Notes: a model not told the origin generated them from the sequence alone. A stretch of 64,000 bases of DNA from Microvirga mediterraneensis (GCF_013520865.1 NZ_JACDXJ010000001.1:1-64000); one strand, 5' to 3'; counted from the stretch's first letter, positions 1-8,382 are shown. Numbers and translations are program-made.

Positions 1-240
1 GCGCTGCGAGCCTGAAGGTCAGTCGAGGGAGGGTGCGGTGCATCGCCCGGCTCGCTGTGAGTGTGAGAGTGGAAGAGCCGGACGGCGCCTCGCACGCGGT
101 TCTTTTCAGGTGGACCAGCTGGGGAGCGCCCAAGGTCGACCTCCCGCGACCACAGGTGTGCGAGACCTGCGGCGGGACCGCCTCCCGCCCCGCACTGGCT
201 GACGCCTCGCGAGCGCGCCCCTCGGCGGGCGGGAATGCGA
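1..240. other. Non-coding left edge
   Basis: I see no convincing gene in the first 240 bases. An 85-codon open frame on the plus strand (33-290) has no family resemblance, lies antisense to the predicted SOS leader and looks like chance coding in GC-rich DNA. The stretch is best read as the 5' leader of the leftward SOS-promoter transcript. Confidence 0.5.
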
Positions 241-242
241 AC

Positions 243-286
243 GATATAGCCGAGCTTGTCCGCCCTGTCAAGAACAAAGTAAGAAC
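243..286 (-). promoter_or_regulatory. Leftward sigma70-type promoter with an abutting LexA (SOS) box
   Basis: On the minus strand a TTGACA -35 (266-271) and a TATATC -10 (243-248) are separated by exactly 17 bases. Immediately upstream of the -35, at 272-286, lies GAAC-N7-GAAC, the alphaproteobacterial LexA box (the same as GTTC-N7-GTTC read on the other strand). The transcript would run left out of the window after a leader of more than 230 bases with no recognisable gene. This points to an SOS-controlled gene beyond position 1. A long GC-rich leader would suit recA, but that identity is inference only. Confidence 0.7.
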
Positions 287-315
287 ATAACGCTCGCCTC
301 GCACCCTGCGCCCTG

Positions 316-350
316 ATCCTTCGAGACGCCGCTGCGCGGCTCCTCAGGAT
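316..350. repeat. Palindromic intergenic repeat (Rhizobiales type)
   Basis: ATCCTTCGAG near the left end and CTCCTCAGGAT at the right end flank a GC-rich core (GCCGC-TGC-GCGGC), forming a long imperfect hairpin between the SOS promoter and maiA. Repeats with these ends (ATCCTTCGAG...CTCAGGATGAGG) are very common in intergenic DNA of Methylobacteriaceae and Bradyrhizobiaceae. Only one copy was noticed in this window. It may also act as a terminator for the maiA transcript. Confidence 0.6.
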
Positions 351-388
351 GAGGATGGCGGTTTCAGAGCCGGGGTTGTCTCAAAAAA

Positions 389-1024
389 CTACTCCGCATC
401 CGGCTGAACGGAGGGATGCGCTTTCCTGAAAGCTTCGTGCTCGCCGGCGAGCTTCTCCACGCGAAGGATGCGCGGATAGGATTCCAGCGGCACGTTGAAC
501 CGTCGTGCCGCGTAAAGCTGCGGCATCAGATAGACATCGGCCATGCCGGGTTCGGGCCCGAAGCAGAAGCCCTCGTCGCCGATCAGCGCCTCGACGGCGG
601 CGAGCCCCTGCCCGACCCATGTGGCGATCCAGGCCGCCACGTCCTGCTCCGAGCGCCCGAAGTTCTTCCTCAGGTGGTTGAGCGGGCCGACATTGTGCAG
701 GGGATGGATATCGCAGCCGATGATCGAGGCGACGGCGCGCACCTTCGCCCGCTGGACGAGATCGGCAGGGAGCAGAGCGGGGTCCGGATAAGCCTCCTCC
801 AGATATTCCAGGATGGCCGGGGACTGGGTGATCACGTTCTGCGCATCGAGCGCAAGAGCCGGCACGCGGCCTTGCGGGTTGATGGCGCGATAGGCGGGCG
901 CGTTCTGCTCGCCACCGTTGCGGACAAGATGAACGAAGGCCTGCTCGGCCTCGATGTTCTTCAAGGCCAAGGCGATGCGCACGCGATAGGAAGAGGTGGA
1001 CCTCCAATAGGTATAGAGCTTCAT
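389..1024 (-). CDS. maiA: Maleylacetoacetate isomerase
   Basis: A 211-residue zeta-class glutathione S-transferase that isomerises 4-maleylacetoacetate to 4-fumarylacetoacetate in cytosolic tyrosine and phenylalanine degradation. The N-terminal thioredoxin-fold half carries the family signature YWRSTSSYRVRIAL (about residues 6-19), including the catalytic Ser-Ser pair, and the cis-Pro/SPAILEYLEE element that binds glutathione. The C-terminal half is helical. Length is normal for the family. The start has an AAGG ribosome site 8 bases upstream. It is the last gene of a leftward hmgA-fahA-maiA operon, only 10 bases after fahA. Confidence 0.95.
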   Translation of the reverse strand: MKLYTYWRSTSSYRVRIALALKNIEAEQAFVHLVRNGGEQNAPAYRAINPQGRVPALALDAQNVITQSPAILEYLEEAYPDPALLPADLVQRAKVRAVASIIGCDIHPLHNVGPLNHLRKNFGRSEQDVAAWIATWVGQGLAAVEALIGDEGFCFGPEPGMADVYLMPQLYAARRFNVPLESYPRILRVEKLAGEHEAFRKAHPSVQPDAE

Positions 1025-1034
1025 GGAGATAACC

Positions 1035-2336
1035 TTAGAGCGCTGGCAGGATCACGGCCCGGCATTCGCCGAAACCGATGGGAGCATAGCCTTCGCGGCG
1101 GCCGCGAGCGCGCAGGATCACCTCGTCGCCATCCTCCAGGAAGCGCCGCTCCTCGCCGGAGGCGAGCACGACCGGGTTCTTGCCGCCCAGCGTTGTCTCG
1201 AGAATGCTGCCGCAACTCTCCCGATCGGGCCCCGAGATCGTTCCCGTTCCGATGAGATCGCCCGGCTGAAGATTGCAGCCGTTGCTGGTGTGGTGCGTGA
1301 TCATCTGCGCTACGGTCCAGTACATGTGCCGCGCATTCGACACGGCGAGGCGATGCGGCGCCAGGCCCTTCTCCCGCAAGCCCGGCGTGAGAAGCAGGAC
1401 CTCGAGCTCCAGGTCGAACGCGCCTTCCTTCCTGTCGGCCTCATCGGTGAGATACGGCAACGGTGCGGGATCGCCATCGGGCCGCTGCGGCTGAGCGATC
1501 CGGAACGGCGCAAGCGCTTCCGGCGTGACGATCCAGGCGGAGACCGTGCTGGCGAAATTCTTGGCCAGGAACGGACCCAGGGGCTGGTATTCCCAGGCCT
1601 GGATGTCGCGCGCCGACCAATCGTTCAGCAGGCAGTAGCCGCCGACATGGCTGGGCGCCTCGTCGATGCGGATAGGCTCTCCGAGATCGTTGCCGGGGCC
1701 GACCCAGACGCCGAGCTCCAGCTCGTAATCGAGCCGCTGGCTCGGACCGAAACCGGGAGCCGCGGCATCCGCGGGCTTCGCCTGACCGCGCGGTCGGCGC
1801 ACCGGAACGCCGGAGGGACGAATGGACGAGGCCCGGCCGTGATAGCCGATGGGCACGTATTTGTAGTTCGGCAGCAGGGGATTGTCGGGGCGGAACTGCT
1901 TGCCGACATTGGTGGCATGGTGAATGCCGACGTAGAAGTCGGTGTAGTCGCCGATGCGCGCCGGCAGGTGCATCGTGCAATCGGCTGCGTCATGCAGGCA
2001 CTTCTCCACCTTGTCCTGATCCGGGCTGCCCTGAGCCAGCAGATCGGACAGCCGCAGGCGCAACGCCTGCCGAGGCCCTGCGCCCGTCGCAAGAAACCCA
2101 TTGAGAGCCGCGCCGGAAGCAGCCTCCGCCGCCTTGGCGGCCTCGCCGGTGAAGAGGCCGGTCGCGAGAGCCGCCGGCAGGTCGAGGATCCGGTCGCCGA
2201 TGGCCACTCCTCCTCGCGGCGCGCCGTCGCCGGGGCTGAAGACCCCGAGCGGCAGGTTCTGGAGCGGGAAGTCCGGGTGGCCGTTGGCCGAGGGCACGAA
2301 GCTTTGACGCTTCGGGTCATGCGTGTGATCGAGCAC
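1035..2336 (-). CDS. fahA: Fumarylacetoacetase
   Basis: A 433-residue hydrolase that splits 4-fumarylacetoacetate into fumarate and acetoacetate, the last step of homogentisate breakdown. It has the N-terminal SH3-like domain of the long FAH type and a C-terminal FAH barrel with the metal-binding DYTDFYVGIHHATNVG segment (about residues 123-138), YELELGVWVG and the NDWSARDIQAWEY signature. The predicted start is GTG, preceded by GAGGGG about 10 bases upstream. The gene lies 14 bases after hmgA and 10 bases before maiA, so the three are surely cotranscribed. Confidence 0.95.
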   Translation of the reverse strand: MLDHTHDPKRQSFVPSANGHPDFPLQNLPLGVFSPGDGAPRGGVAIGDRILDLPAALATGLFTGEAAKAAEAASGAALNGFLATGAGPRQALRLRLSDLLAQGSPDQDKVEKCLHDAADCTMHLPARIGDYTDFYVGIHHATNVGKQFRPDNPLLPNYKYVPIGYHGRASSIRPSGVPVRRPRGQAKPADAAAPGFGPSQRLDYELELGVWVGPGNDLGEPIRIDEAPSHVGGYCLLNDWSARDIQAWEYQPLGPFLAKNFASTVSAWIVTPEALAPFRIAQPQRPDGDPAPLPYLTDEADRKEGAFDLELEVLLLTPGLREKGLAPHRLAVSNARHMYWTVAQMITHHTSNGCNLQPGDLIGTGTISGPDRESCGSILETTLGGKNPVVLASGEERRFLEDGDEVILRARGRREGYAPIGFGECRAVILPAL

Positions 2337-2350
2337 TATCGTCTTTCCCC

Positions 2351-3709
2351 TCAGCGCTGGTTCGGGTTGAAGTGCTTCTTCAGCTTATGGCCGTAGGAAG
2401 CGTAGTCCTTCTGCAGCGACTCGGTGCCTGCCGCGAACGCCGTTACCTTCTGCGGGAAGCGCGTCTCGAACATGAAGGCGAGCGTGCCTTCGAGCCGGTG
2501 CGGCTTCAGCTCCACGTTGCTCGCCTTCTCGAACGCATCCATGTCGGGCCCATGCGGCAGCATCGTGTTGTGGAGCGACATGCCGCCCGGCACGAAGCCG
2601 CCGCCGGTCTTGGCGTCGTAGACCCCGTAGATCAGTCCCATGAACTCGCTCATCACGTTCATGTGGTACCACGGCGGCCGGAAGGTGTTCTCCGCGACGA
2701 GCCAGCGGTCCGGGAAGATCACGAAGTCGATGTTGGCGGTGCCGGGCGTCTCCGACGGCGACGTCAGCACCGTGAAGATCGACGGATCGGCGTGATCGTA
2801 CAGGATCGGACCCACGGGCGAGTAGCGGCGCAGGTCGTACTTGTAAGGCGCGTAGTTGCCGTGCCACGCCACCACGTCGAGCGGCGAGTGATCCATGTCG
2901 GCGACCCAGAGCGAGCCGCCCCACTTCACATACATCTTCGAAGGCGCGTCCTTGTCCTCGTAGGCCGCCACGGGCGTGAGGAAATCGCGCGGATTGGCCA
3001 GGCAATTGGCCCCGATGGGCCCGCGCTCCGGGAGCGTGAAGGCGCCGCCGTAGTTCTCGCAGAAATATCCGCGCGCCGGTCCGTCGACAAGTTCGACCCG
3101 GATCTTCACGCCGCGCGGGATCACGGCGATCTCGCCCGGCTCGATGTCGATGATGCCGAACTCCGTCCACAGGCGGACACGGCCCTGCTGCGGCACGAAC
3201 AGCATCTCCCCGTCGGCATTGTAGAAATACTCGTCCACCATCGAACGGGTGATGAGATAGACATGGGCGCCCATGCCGGCCTGGCTGCCGGCGTCGCCCG
3301 CCGTGGTGATGGTGCGGATCCCCTCAAGGAACGAGACGCTCTCCTCCGGCAGCGGGATCGGGCTCCAGCGCATGGGCGCGATCGGCACCTCCACCTCGGC
3401 CGCGGGCGCCGTGCGCCACAGGCCGATATCGGCCTTCCGGAACTCGCCCCAATGGGTCACGGTCGGACGGATGCGGTAGAGCCAGGAACGCTCGTTGGTT
3501 GTGCGCGGCGCCGTGAAGGGCGAGCCGGAGAGCTGCTCGGCATAAAGCCCGTAGGAGCATTTCTGCGGCGAGTTGCGGCCGATGGGAAGCGCGCCGGGCA
3601 GCGCCTCGGTCTCGAAGCCGTTGCCGAAGCCGGACATGTAGCCGGGCTGGATGGCGCTCTCGAGCCGTTCGGCGGCTTGGCCTTTCAGGGATGGGTTCTG
3701 GACATTCAT
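2351..3709 (-). CDS. hmgA: Homogentisate 1,2-dioxygenase
   Basis: A 452-residue cytosolic non-haem iron dioxygenase that opens the ring of homogentisate to maleylacetoacetate. Recognised by the family's N-terminal [20 protein letters not shown] and by the cupin-region segments [18 protein letters not shown] and [15 protein letters not shown], which hold the iron-ligand His and Glu residues. I chose the ATG at 3709 because GGAGG lies 8 bases upstream. A GTG five codons earlier would put that ribosome site inside the gene. First gene of the operon and divergent from the MarR gene at 3769. No 4-hydroxyphenylpyruvate dioxygenase gene is in view. Confidence 0.96.
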   Translation of the reverse strand: MNVQNPSLKGQAAERLESAIQPGYMSGFGNGFETEALPGALPIGRNSPQKCSYGLYAEQLSGSPFTAPRTTNERSWLYRIRPTVTHWGEFRKADIGLWRTAPAAEVEVPIAPMRWSPIPLPEESVSFLEGIRTITTAGDAGSQAGMGAHVYLITRSMVDEYFYNADGEMLFVPQQGRVRLWTEFGIIDIEPGEIAVIPRGVKIRVELVDGPARGYFCENYGGAFTLPERGPIGANCLANPRDFLTPVAAYEDKDAPSKMYVKWGGSLWVADMDHSPLDVVAWHGNYAPYKYDLRRYSPVGPILYDHADPSIFTVLTSPSETPGTANIDFVIFPDRWLVAENTFRPPWYHMNVMSEFMGLIYGVYDAKTGGGFVPGGMSLHNTMLPHGPDMDAFEKASNVELKPHRLEGTLAFMFETRFPQKVTAFAAGTESLQKDYASYGHKLKKHFNPNQR

Positions 3710-3768
3710 GGTCGTGACCTCCACAATTGGTCGCGACTGTAACTGTCTATTTTGTAACCAACAACGCC
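3710..3768. promoter_or_regulatory. Divergent hmgA / marR control region
   Basis: Only 59 bases separate the two divergent start codons, so both promoters must overlap. The sequence holds a direct repeat GTAAC-N10-GTAAC and a TTGT/ACAA-rich stretch next to the MarR start, likely the regulator's operator. This is inference from position and repetition, because no defined consensus is matched. Confidence 0.4.
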
Positions 3769-4203
3769 ATGACCAAACTCCAGCTCGAACAATTCCTGCC
3801 CTATCGGCTCAACCGGATCGCCTCGGCGGTGTCACAGGATTTCCGCTCCGTCTATGGCCCCCACCACGACCTGACGATCCCGGAATGGCGGGTGCTGGCG
3901 ACCCTCGGACAATTCGAGGAAATGGGCGCCAAGGCCATCGGGCGGCACTCGGCCATGCACAAGACCAAGGTGAGCCGCGCCGTACGCGCCCTGGAAGAGA
4001 GACGCTGGCTCAAGCGCCGCGAGAGCGAGGAGGACAGGCGGGAGGAAATCCTGACCCTCACGGAGCTCGGCCGGAAGGTCTATCGCGACATCGTCCCGAA
4101 GGCGGCGGCGTTCGAGCGCCGCATCCTGGACGAGCTCGGCCCGGAGGCCAAGCCGCTCCTGAAAGTGTTGGAGCGGCTCGAACGGATTTTCAGCGCGGCG
4201 TGA
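3769..4203 (+). CDS. MarR-family regulator, probable controller of the homogentisate operon
   Basis: A 144-residue winged-helix protein of the MarR/HmgR type. The DNA-binding region spans about residues 38-100: a helix-turn-helix ([25 protein letters not shown]) followed by the wing [17 protein letters not shown], whose DxR pattern is typical of MarR. I prefer the ATG at 3769. A TTG 14 codons upstream also opens the frame but would extend into the promoter. It is divergent from hmgA and ends 14 bases inside the convergent binding-protein gene. Its position suggests it represses hmgA-fahA-maiA and responds to homogentisate or a related aromatic acid. Confidence 0.85.
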   Translation: MTKLQLEQFLPYRLNRIASAVSQDFRSVYGPHHDLTIPEWRVLATLGQFEEMGAKAIGRHSAMHKTKVSRAVRALEERRWLKRRESEEDRREEILTLTELGRKVYRDIVPKAAAFERRILDELGPEAKPLLKVLERLERIFSAA

Positions 4204-5047
4204 CGTCGAAGCCGAAATACTTCATCGAGAGCTTCTCGATCGTCCCGTCGGCCTTCGCTTCGGTGATGGCCTTGTCGAACAGCGCCTTCAGCTCCGGATC
4301 GCTCTTGCGCAGGCCGACCGAGCTTCCGCGCCCGAGCATGCCGCCCTGGAAGCGCGGCCCGACCAGCGTCATCTCCTCGTTGCCGACCTTTGCGGCAGCG
4401 CCCGACAGGTAGGCCGTCGAGGCCATGATCAGGTCGATGCGCCCGGCCGTCAGGTCGAGGTCGTGCTGCTCAGTGGTCTTGTATTCGCGGATCTCCGCCG
4501 TACCCTTCAGATACTTGTCGAGGAAGTTCGCGGCAATCGACGAACCCTGCACGCCGATGGTCTTGCCCTTCAGGACCGGCTTCAGCTCCTCGATGGCGGC
4601 TGCGGCGCCCGCCTCGTTGGTCGCCAGCGAGAAGATCTTGCCGTTCAGCGGCATGTTCACGAGCGGCCCCGACTTCAGCACCGCGAAGGTCTGGCCCGTC
4701 GTGCCGTAGGGCTGGGTGAAGGCCATCACCTCCTCGCGCTTGGCGGTGGCCGACATGCCGGCCATGATCGCATCGAACTTGCCTGCATTCGGTGCCGGGA
4801 TGATGCCGTCGAAGGACTGCGCCTCGATGGTGCACTCGACCTTCATGCGCTTGCACAGATCCTTGTAGAGATCGATCTCGAAGCCATCGAGCGTGCCGTC
4901 CGGCTTTGTGAAGTTCCACGGGGCGAAAGCGCCTTCCGTGGCGATGCGGACCTTCGTCCAGGTCTTCTCCTGCGCCGTCGCGCCGGTCCCGAGCGCGAGC
5001 GCCGCGCCCGTGAGCGCGAATGCCAGAATCTTGCCGATGATCTTCAT
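4190..5047 (-). CDS. Amino-acid ABC transporter substrate-binding protein (SBP_bac_3)
   Basis: A 285-residue periplasmic binding protein of the polar amino acid / lysine-arginine-ornithine family. Residues 1-26 form a signal peptide ending TGATAQ-E. The mature part begins with the family pattern VRIATEGAFAPWNF and continues with LDGFEIDLYKDLCKRM and FDAIMAGMSATAKREE, then GTIEKLSMKYFG near the C-terminus. The ATG at 5047 has AGAGGG 7 bases upstream. No permease or ATPase gene is nearby, so it is an orphan receptor or uses a transporter encoded elsewhere. It follows the M20 hydrolase on the same strand by 76 bases, so its ligand may be that enzyme's substrate or product. Confidence 0.85.
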   Translation of the reverse strand: MKIIGKILAFALTGAALALGTGATAQEKTWTKVRIATEGAFAPWNFTKPDGTLDGFEIDLYKDLCKRMKVECTIEAQSFDGIIPAPNAGKFDAIMAGMSATAKREEVMAFTQPYGTTGQTFAVLKSGPLVNMPLNGKIFSLATNEAGAAAAIEELKPVLKGKTIGVQGSSIAANFLDKYLKGTAEIREYKTTEQHDLDLTAGRIDLIMASTAYLSGAAAKVGNEEMTLVGPRFQGGMLGRGSSVGLRKSDPELKALFDKAITEAKADGTIEKLSMKYFGFDVTPR

Positions 5048-5123
5048 GATGATCCCTCTGTCGATGGTGCACGAGCGTGTCGCGCCCGGTTGTGTCGTGG
5101 TTGGAAAAACGATGCGTGGTCCG

Positions 5124-6563
5124 TCACGCCTGGGAAGAGATCTTCCTCGCCGAAACCGGCGGGTCGACGTCATCCGGTATCGGGTTGACGAATGGCGTGC
5201 CGTTGAGCCGCTCGCGAAAATCCGCCTTGGCCGCTTCGATCAGCGCGGGATCGAGAAGGAGATCGACCGCCGTTCCGGCCATCACCTTCGCGGCGTGCTC
5301 CATGCCCTTGTGCGCGGCTGGAGCCTTGCCCTGCGCCACGAGTTGCCAGGAATGGCCGGGCGTTCCGACCGCATAGGTGGCGCCGCGCATCTGAACGGTC
5401 GGCACCACCCAGCTGACGGTTCCGACATCGGTGGAGCCCACGAGGGTTCCGTCACCGCTTTCGGGCGGGACGATCACATCGCAGAGCGGGACGCCCATGC
5501 GCGGCTTCAGCCCGAAGCGCGCGAAGGACGACTTGATGTCCTCGACCGAGAGCGTCTTCTGGATCTCGGCCGCGAAGGCCTTGTCCTTCTCGTCGAAGAC
5601 GGGCGGCCCGAGCCGCTCCAGATTCTGGTGCATCAACTGCTCCAGAGGCGTGTTGCCGACCAGGTTCGCATCGCCGCTGACGATCTCGCTGCGCACGGAG
5701 GTCTCCGTCATGAGCGCCGCTCCCTCGGCGATCTTCTTCACCCGACGGAGCAATCCCTGCATCTCGGGCAGGTCGCGGGCACGGATCAGATAGCGCACCG
5801 TCGCCTTGGCCTGCACGACATTGGGCGCGATGCCACCCGTATCGGTGACCGCATAATGGATGCGCGCGGTGCTCGGCATATGCTCGCGCATGTAGTTGAC
5901 GCCGACATTCATGAGCTCGACCGCATCAAGCGCGCTTCGGCCCAGATGAGGCGAGGCCGCCGCGTGGGAGGCCCGCCCGCTGAAGTGGAAGTTCAACTCG
6001 TTGCACGCGAGCGAGATCGGGTTGTTGACGCCGGCGAAAGGCGCGGGATGCCAGGAAATGGCGATGTCGACGTCGTCGAAGACACCCGCCCGCACCATGA
6101 AGCCCTTGGCCGAGCCCCCCTCCTCGGCCGGGCAGCCGTAATAGCGGACCCGCCCCTTGATGCCATGCGCTTCGAGATAGTCCTTCACGGCCGTCGCGGC
6201 CATGAGCGCGCCGCTGCCGAGCAGGTTATGGCCGCAGCCGTGCCCGTTGCCGCCTGCGACGAGCGGCCTCTGCTCCGCTAATCCCGCAACCTGGCTCAGC
6301 CCCGGCAGGGCATCGTACTCGCCCAGGATCGCGATGACCGGCCCGCCCTCGCCCGCCTCGCCCATGACGGCGGTCGGGATGTCCGCAACATTGCGGGGGA
6401 CCCGGAACCCCTGCTGCTCGAGAACCGCCACGTGCTCGGCACAGGAGCGGTGCTCCTCGAAATTGAGTTCGGGCATGTCCCAGACGCGGTCGCTGAGGGC
6501 ATAGAAGACCTCGCGCTTGGCCTCGATTAGATCCCATATTTCTGAGGAATTCTTTGCCGCCAC
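5124..6563 (-). CDS. M20-family amidohydrolase (AbgB-like)
   Basis: A 479-residue metallo-amidohydrolase of peptidase family M20, closest in layout to aminobenzoyl-glutamate utilisation protein B. Zinc-site elements are visible in order: GEYDALPG, GNGHGCGHNLLG, CPAEEGGSAKG, and a late HSWQLVAQGKAPAAHKGM. The lid dimerisation domain lies between (HFSGRASHAAASPHLGRSALDAVELM). I chose the GTG at 6563 because AGGAAGG lies 8 bases upstream. An ATG at 6620 lies inside the palindromic operator and has no ribosome site. The true amide substrate cannot be told from sequence. It is divergent from the GntR regulator, with the binding protein downstream. Confidence 0.85.
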   Translation of the reverse strand: MAAKNSSEIWDLIEAKREVFYALSDRVWDMPELNFEEHRSCAEHVAVLEQQGFRVPRNVADIPTAVMGEAGEGGPVIAILGEYDALPGLSQVAGLAEQRPLVAGGNGHGCGHNLLGSGALMAATAVKDYLEAHGIKGRVRYYGCPAEEGGSAKGFMVRAGVFDDVDIAISWHPAPFAGVNNPISLACNELNFHFSGRASHAAASPHLGRSALDAVELMNVGVNYMREHMPSTARIHYAVTDTGGIAPNVVQAKATVRYLIRARDLPEMQGLLRRVKKIAEGAALMTETSVRSEIVSGDANLVGNTPLEQLMHQNLERLGPPVFDEKDKAFAAEIQKTLSVEDIKSSFARFGLKPRMGVPLCDVIVPPESGDGTLVGSTDVGTVSWVVPTVQMRGATYAVGTPGHSWQLVAQGKAPAAHKGMEHAAKVMAGTAVDLLLDPALIEAAKADFRERLNGTPFVNPIPDDVDPPVSARKISSQA

Positions 6564-6618
6564 GCCCTGACCCTTCCTGCATGGCCCCACGGACCCGCCG
6601 CCTGGAGAGGTCCCTGCC

Positions 6619-6653
6619 ATACCAATTGAATGTTAGCCAAAATTGGTACCAAT
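6619..6653. promoter_or_regulatory. TACCAAT / ATTGGTA operator cluster
   Basis: Three half-sites fall between the divergent M20 and GntR genes. ACCAATT at 6621-6627 is inverted against AATTGGT at 6641-6647, and a perfect 12-bp palindrome ATTGGTACCAAT occupies 6642-6653. Its size and symmetry fit the dimeric FCD-type GntR regulator encoded at 6768. The cluster sits about 60-90 bases upstream of the M20 GTG start. Confidence 0.6.
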
Positions 6654-6696
6654 ATGATGCACAGCTCCGGATGCTATGCAAGAGGAGACAAGGCGA

Positions 6697-6771
6697 ATGA
6701 TTTTGCGGTCGTGTCGCTTTCTGCCTAAAGGAGGAGCAGTGCACCCCAAAGGACGTGACGACATTCCATGA
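6697..6771 (+). CDS. Possible 24-codon leader peptide overlapping the GntR start
   Basis: An ATG with AAGGCGA just upstream opens a 24-codon frame (begins MILRSCRF, ends DDIP) whose TGA overlaps the ATG of the GntR gene as ATGA. The GntR ATG has no well-placed ribosome site of its own: AAAGGAGGAG lies about 30 bases upstream, inside this little frame. Translational coupling is therefore plausible. This is a prediction from layout only; the peptide has no known family. Confidence 0.25.
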   Translation: MILRSCRFLPKGGAVHPKGRDDIP

Positions 6772-7436
6772 CCGACACGGATGCTCCCTTGAAGAAGGCC
6801 TGGATGAATGTCGCCGATCTGATCGCGCGCGATGTCCAGTCCGGCGCCTTCGCCCCCGGCACATGGCTGAAGCAGATCGATCTCGAGCAGCGCTACGGAT
6901 CGGGCCGCCCGGACGTCCGCCGCGCGCTCGACTACCTGACCCAGAAGCGGCTGGTGCAGCATGTGCCCAACCGGGGCTATCACGTCGTTCTGCCGGACGG
7001 GGAGCAGACGGCCCACATTCTCGAGCTGCGGGTCATTCTCGAAACGGCTGCCGTCGACAGCATCGTGGCCAACGCGACCTCCGAGGCCATCGAGCGGATC
7101 GAAGCCCTTGCCCGCAGGTTCGACGAGATGATCCTCCACGGCACGGTCCTGGAGCAATACGAGGCGAACCTCGCCTTTCACCGCGAGCTTCTCGGCCTGT
7201 GCTCCAATCCGGAATTATCCTCTCTGGTGACGGATCTGCGCAGCAGGACCTCGTCCGCATTGGCCGGCCAATGGAGTACGCGGGCGCGCGTCGAACAGTC
7301 GAGCCGCGAACATCATGCCATGGTCGAGGCTCTCGGCGCCCGGGATGCGCAGCGGCTCAAGGACGTCATCGCCCTGCATATCCGCCAGCCGAAGAACGAA
7401 GGCACTCCGCGGCAAAGTGGATCCGTATCGCCGTAA
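6768..7436 (+). CDS. GntR-family regulator, FCD subfamily
   Basis: A 222-residue regulator with an N-terminal winged helix (about residues 12-75; LKQIDLEQRYGSGRPDVRRALDYLTQKRLV, then the wing HVPNRGYHVV) and a C-terminal all-helical FCD ligand domain (about 85-205, with ELRVILETAAVDSI and FHRELL). It probably represses the divergent M20/binding-protein operon through the palindromes at 6619-6653. The helix-turn-helix has G-SGRPDVRRAL where most relatives have VSRTPVREAL, a slightly diverged recognition helix. Confidence 0.85.
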   Translation: MTDTDAPLKKAWMNVADLIARDVQSGAFAPGTWLKQIDLEQRYGSGRPDVRRALDYLTQKRLVQHVPNRGYHVVLPDGEQTAHILELRVILETAAVDSIVANATSEAIERIEALARRFDEMILHGTVLEQYEANLAFHRELLGLCSNPELSSLVTDLRSRTSSALAGQWSTRARVEQSSREHHAMVEALGARDAQRLKDVIALHIRQPKNEGTPRQSGSVSP

Positions 7437-7466
7437 AACGCGGCAGATCCCACTTCACCGCTTCGC

Positions 7467-7487
7467 CGCCGGCATCACGTGCCGGCG
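7467..7487. terminator. Hairpin between convergent genes
   Basis: CGCCGGCA (7467-7474) and TGCCGGCG (7480-7487) form a perfect 8-bp stem with a 5-base loop, at the convergent end of the GntR gene and the hydrolase gene. No U-run follows on either side, so it may be a weak or factor-assisted terminator. It overlaps the last codons of the hydrolase. Confidence 0.4.
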
Positions 7488-8212
7488 ACGATCGACCGAA
7501 GGTCCCGGCCCTCGACGAAGCCTTCGAGCGTTGCGCCGAGTTTCCCGACGTCCTTCAGGTAGGGAAACGTGTTGTGGCCCGTTTCCAGCTCGATGACTTC
7601 CGTATGCGGGAACGTGCCCAACCGGCTTGCGACCTCCATGTCGAAGGCATTCTGCCTGCCGGCCAGGATCGTGATGGAGCTTCCGGCATTGGCGGACAGA
7701 ACCGGCGTCAGATCCGCGCAGTCGATCCGCGCGTCCTTCAGGTGCCGGATGCTCAGGCTGCCCGGCATGTTCAGGATATATTCCGGAGCGGATGCCAGGA
7801 TGCGGTCGGCCCCGATGGCGACGCCGATGCCCAGGGCGGGGAAAGCCCCCATCGAATGACCCAGGCATAGGATTTCGTGGTCGCCGAAGTCAGATCTCAC
7901 ATCCCTAAGGAATGCCAGGAGACCCGTATAGGAGGACGCAACGCCTGGAATCCCTGTCTGATACCACGCATTCCGGCCGGGATTCAGGAATAGCTTCTTG
8001 CAATCCACGTCGCGCAGGAAACTCGAATGCGATCGCGTTCCGGGTTTCTGGTCGATATAGGCAAAGACAATCAAAAGCTTCTTACGATCGGATACAGGTT
8101 CGAAAATAACATGGTCCGAATTTCGGACGGAAATCGATTCGGTTCTCATCAGCTCCTGCAACATGCCAGGATCGATCCTCTGCAATATGTATCGCCAGTT
8201 GTCGGCATCCAT
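7475..8212 (-). CDS. Alpha/beta-hydrolase-fold protein
   Basis: A 245-residue protein with the alpha/beta-hydrolase nucleophile elbow GHSMG (Ser nucleophile), preceded by the strand EILCL and followed by a hydrophobic helix. A late Asp-containing strand (SSITILAGRQNAF) and a C-terminal ETGHNTFPYL supply plausible acid and His. The start at 8212 (MDADNW...) has AGGGA upstream; the longer reading from 8308 is Arg-rich and unconvincing. Such proteins occur in polysaccharide clusters as possible deacetylases or esterases. It lies 170 bases downstream of a MarR gene on the same strand, so it may share that transcript. Substrate unknown. Confidence 0.65.
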   Translation of the reverse strand: MDADNWRYILQRIDPGMLQELMRTESISVRNSDHVIFEPVSDRKKLLIVFAYIDQKPGTRSHSSFLRDVDCKKLFLNPGRNAWYQTGIPGVASSYTGLLAFLRDVRSDFGDHEILCLGHSMGAFPALGIGVAIGADRILASAPEYILNMPGSLSIRHLKDARIDCADLTPVLSANAGSSITILAGRQNAFDMEVASRLGTFPHTEVIELETGHNTFPYLKDVGKLGATLEGFVEGRDLRSIVAGT

Positions 8213-8382
8213 TTCATCCCTGCCGCCCGAACGCCGCCTTTGGCTTTTCGTCTGCAGACGAGCCATTCTTCGAGCGACTGCTGGAGCGCCCTGCACCTGT
8301 CTGGTCAAGAACCCGCTCTACTGCCCATGGGCCGCGATGGATTCCAGCTCGGATCAGGACGATGCACGGACGCAGAGACGGA

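Noticed and set aside
33..290. An 85-codon open frame on the plus strand at the left edge
   Set aside because: It overlaps a clear minus-strand SOS promoter, has no recognisable domain, and shows the Arg/Ala/Pro bias of chance frames in GC-rich DNA.
1023..3742. Two long plus-strand open frames (457 and 456 codons) opposite fahA and hmgA
   Set aside because: They are exact antisense shadows of strongly identified enzymes and are rich in Arg, His and Gly with no family resemblance.
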